Source: an uncultured Ruminococcus sp.
GTDB lineage: Bacteria > Bacillota > Clostridia > Oscillospirales > Ruminococcaceae
NCBI GenBank assembly: GCA_900553675.1
Contig: USEH01000136.1
Coordinates: 1-6,143, forward strand
Length of the DNA stretch: 6,143 nucleotides
Reading direction: 5' to 3'
In this document: in pieces, positions 3,840-6,143 of the stretch
How the letters are laid out: each line of letters opens with the position of its first letter
Numbering within the stretch: position 1 is the first letter of the stretch
Notes under the pieces: model-generated
Told to the model about the DNA's origin: nothing
The model's database searches: none
Seen by the model: the letters and a program-made list of their open reading frames with translations, nothing else
Position numbers and translations under genes: made by a program

Positions 3840-6143
3840 ATGCTATACGCTTTTCCACCAAAAAGCAGAGAAATCACCGATTACAAGCTTGAAGGCAACA
3901 TTCTTTACTTGTATTCTGAAGCAGTAAAGCACAGGATCATCCCGATTGCCGAGGATATCGCCCGCATAAGCTGCACCGATACGGAAAGCTTTGATTCAGG
4001 CGAAAAGTCCGGAGTGATCCTGAAAACCGTTTCGGACGGCTGGAAGCTCAGTGCCGACAGCGATACTCTGACCTTTTCGTCAGCCGCACTGTCAATAGCA
4101 ATTGACCGCAAAACCGCTTCGTTCTGCTATTCTGACGGCGAAGGCAGGATGCTGCTGCGTGAAAAAAAGCGCGATGCCAAGGAGCTTGACGGCTTTACAG
4201 CTTACAAGCGGGAGGCTTCCACAAAGGAAAGCGTTAAGACCGCGGACGGCGAAAAGACCGTAGTCACCGACGGCAAAAAAATCGAGTGGGGCAGGCTCTG
4301 CCACACACGGCTGAACCTCTGCTTTGACGACGGCGAGGCGTTATACGGCTTGGGTCAGCACGAGGAAGGCTTTATGAACCTTCGCGGAAAGACGGTTTAT
4401 GTCTATCAGGCAAACCGCAAAATCGCAATTCCTATGCTTGTTTCCTCCAAGGGCTGGGGAATGCTTTTCGACACCTACAGCCCGCTTATCTTCAACGACA
4501 ACGAATACGGAAGCTATGTTTACACCGAAGCCGACCGCGAAATGGACTTCTACTTTATAAGCGGCGGCAATCCCGACGGCGCAGTAAAGGGCTACCGTAG
4601 GCTTACCGGAAAGGCTGCAATGCTTCCGAAATGGGCGTTCGGCTACATTCAGTCGCAGGAAAGATATGAAAGCTTTGACGAGATTATCTCCACCGTCAAG
4701 GAGTTCCGCAAACGTGATATCGGCATGGACTGCATAGTTCAGGACTGGTGTTCTTGGCCGGACAATATGTGGGGACAGAAATCATTCCACCCTGTCCGCT
4801 ACTCCGATCCCGCGGAAAACATCTCGAAAATACATGAGCTAAATGCTAAATTCATGCTTTCAATATGGCCGAATCCCAGTAACACCGCACCGGATTACAA
4901 AGAATTCTCGGAAAAGGGCTTTATGATAGAGACAGACGACTATTACAACGCCTTCAGCTCGGAAGCCCGCGATCTCTACTGGAAGCAGGTGCGGGAAAAT
5001 CTGTGGAAATACGGCGTTGACGCATGGTGGTGCGACAATTCCGAGCCTTATGCGCCTGAGTGGAACCACATAGTCCGCGCCTGCGAGGGCAGAGCATATG
5101 AGGAGTTCGTCGCCGCCGCCAACGACAGATTCGACCCCGATAAGCTGTGCGAATACCCATTCCGCCACGCTCAGGCTCTTTATGAGGGTCAGAGGGGCGA
5201 AACGGACGAAAAGCGCGTGGTAAATCTTACAAGATGCGCCTACACCGGAAGCCAGCGATTCGGCACAATACTGTGGTCGGGCGACACCTCTGCCACTTGG
5301 GACACCTACGCCAAGCAGATAGCCGCAGGACTGAATTTCTGCGCTTCGGGACTTCCCTACTGGACTATGGACATCGGCGGATTCTTTGTTAAAAAATCGG
5401 TAAACTGGTACTGGGACGGCGACTATGACAACACCGTTTCCGACCCCGCATACAGGGAACTATATGTAAGATGGTTCCAGTGGGGTGCATTCCTGCCCAT
5501 CTTCCGCGCTCACGGAACCGACTGCCACCGCGAGCCTTGGGCGTTTGAGGACAAAAACGATATGCGCTTCTACAACGCCTTAGTCAAGGTAAATCACTTA
5601 AGATATACGCTCCTGCCTTACATCTATTCCGCCGCCGCAAACGCTTATTTTGAGGACGGCTCGATAATAAGACCTCTTGCATTTGAATATCCCGAGGACG
5701 AAAAGGTTCAGGACATCAAAAATCAGTATATGTTCGGCGCGGACATGATGGTGTGTCCGGTTACAAGACCTATGTACTTTGACGCTGACGGCGAAATTGC
5801 AAAGCCCGACTTAAACGTTTCGGTTTATCTTCCCGAGGGCGGATGGTACAGCCTTTCAACCGGCGAATACTTCGAGGGCGGAAAGTATATAAGCGTCTGC
5901 GCACCTCTTGACGAGATTCCCGTGTTTGTTAAGGCAGGCTCAATTATTCCCTTCGCTTCATACAAGCCTTATGCTCAGGCGGAGGACGATATCACGCTGA
6001 CGGTATTCCCCGGCAAGGACGGCGAAACGGCTCTTTATGAAGATTCCGGCGACGGCTACGGCTACGAAAACGGCGAATACAAGCTGACAAAAATTATCTG
6101 GCACGATTCCGAAAGACGGCTTGAAGTGTCGGACGGCAGAACA
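3840..6143 (+). CDS. Family 31 glycoside hydrolase, alpha-xylosidase/alpha-glucosidase type (C-terminus cut by window edge)
   Basis: The reading frame stays open for 768 codons to the right edge. Visible parts, in order: a mutarotase-like beta-sandwich N-domain (to about residue 250, with LYGLGQHEEGF); a (beta/alpha)8 barrel from about 260 (MLPKWAFGYIQSQERY); the nucleophile motif DAWWCDNSEP, with D399 the likely nucleophile; LWSGDTSATW, with D482 the likely acid/base; FRAHGTDCHREPW, with H558 in the conserved substrate pocket; then a beta-sandwich (FVKAGSIIPF near 700) and a DUF5110-like domain from about 718 (FPGKDGETALYEDSGDGY). Only a few tens of residues are probably missing. The WWxDxxEP form resembles Xyl31A-like alpha-xylosidases more than YicI, so release of alpha-xylose from xyloglucan oligosaccharides is plausible, but alpha-glucosidase activity cannot be excluded. 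There is no signal peptide and no PA14 insert. AAAGGAG lies 9 nt before the ATG, and the gene follows the GH43 gene by 24 nt. Confidence 0.93.
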   Translation, partial: MLYAFPPKSREITDYKLEGNILYLYSEAVKHRIIPIAEDIARISCTDTESFDSGEKSGVILKTVSDGWKLSADSDTLTFSSAALSIAIDRKTASFCYSDGEGRMLLREKKRDAKELDGFTAYKREASTKESVKTADGEKTVVTDGKKIEWGRLCHTRLNLCFDDGEALYGLGQHEEGFMNLRGKTVYVYQANRKIAIPMLVSSKGWGMLFDTYSPLIFNDNEYGSYVYTEADREMDFYFISGGNPDGAVKGYRRLTGKAAMLPKWAFGYIQSQERYESFDEIISTVKEFRKRDIGMDCIVQDWCSWPDNMWGQKSFHPVRYSDPAENISKIHELNAKFMLSIWPNPSNTAPDYKEFSEKGFMIETDDYYNAFSSEARDLYWKQVRENLWKYGVDAWWCDNSEPYAPEWNHIVRACEGRAYEEFVAAANDRFDPDKLCEYPFRHAQALYEGQRGETDEKRVVNLTRCAYTGSQRFGTILWSGDTSATWDTYAKQIAAGLNFCASGLPYWTMDIGGFFVKKSVNWYWDGDYDNTVSDPAYRELYVRWFQWGAFLPIFRAHGTDCHREPWAFEDKNDMRFYNALVKVNHLRYTLLPYIYSAAANAYFEDGSIIRPLAFEYPEDEKVQDIKNQYMFGADMMVCPVTRPMYFDADGEIAKPDLNVSVYLPEGGWYSLSTGEYFEGGKYISVCAPLDEIPVFVKAGSIIPFASYKPYAQAEDDITLTVFPGKDGETALYEDSGDGYGYENGEYKLTKIIWHDSERRLEVSDGRT

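Noticed and set aside
4860..5168. Minus-strand ORFs opposite the GH31 barrel
   Set aside because: They fall over the catalytic barrel of GH31, which is intact on the plus strand.

Overview
The window looks like chromosomal DNA of an anaerobic Firmicute of the class Clostridia, probably a fibre-degrading gut member of the Oscillospiraceae/Ruminococcaceae type. This is inferred from the style of the proteins, AGGAG-type ribosome binding sites, AT-rich intergenic DNA and mid-range GC in the genes. No rRNA, tRNA, mobile element or CRISPR array is visible.

Two divergent transcription units flank an intergenic region at about 1606-2027. Leftward (minus strand) runs an aromatic amino acid operon: a type I-beta DAHP synthase (aroF-like, 604-1605), followed after 37 nt by prephenate dehydrogenase (tyrA, 1-566, cut by the left edge). 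Rightward runs a carbohydrate operon: a cytoplasmic family 43 glycoside hydrolase (2028-3815) and, 24 nt later, a family 31 glycosidase (3840 to the right edge, nearly complete).

The most notable element is the roughly 235-nt leader in front of aroF. A near-consensus promoter (TTGACA, 16 nt, TATAAT with an upstream TG) is followed by a well-placed Shine-Dalgarno sequence and an 18-codon ORF encoding MLNIFDFGYAYYFYFTAV. Four of its codons are Phe and four are Tyr. Downstream are three mutually exclusive RNA pairings of the classical ribosome-mediated attenuator type: 1:2 (14 of 15 positions pair), 2:3 antiterminator (13 of 14) and a 3:4 intrinsic terminator (12-bp stem plus U-tract). This predicts that scarcity of charged tRNA-Phe or tRNA-Tyr stalls the ribosome over segment 1, lets 2:3 form and allows transcription into aroF-tyrA. 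A further hairpin of unknown role lies between the terminator and the aroF ribosome binding site.

The two glycoside hydrolases lack signal peptides, so they probably trim imported, side-chain-decorated oligosaccharides inside the cell. An alpha-xylosidase plus arabinofuranosidase/xylosidase pair is plausible, but the substrates are not proven. A 14-bp palindrome overlaps the -10 of their putative promoter and is a candidate operator.
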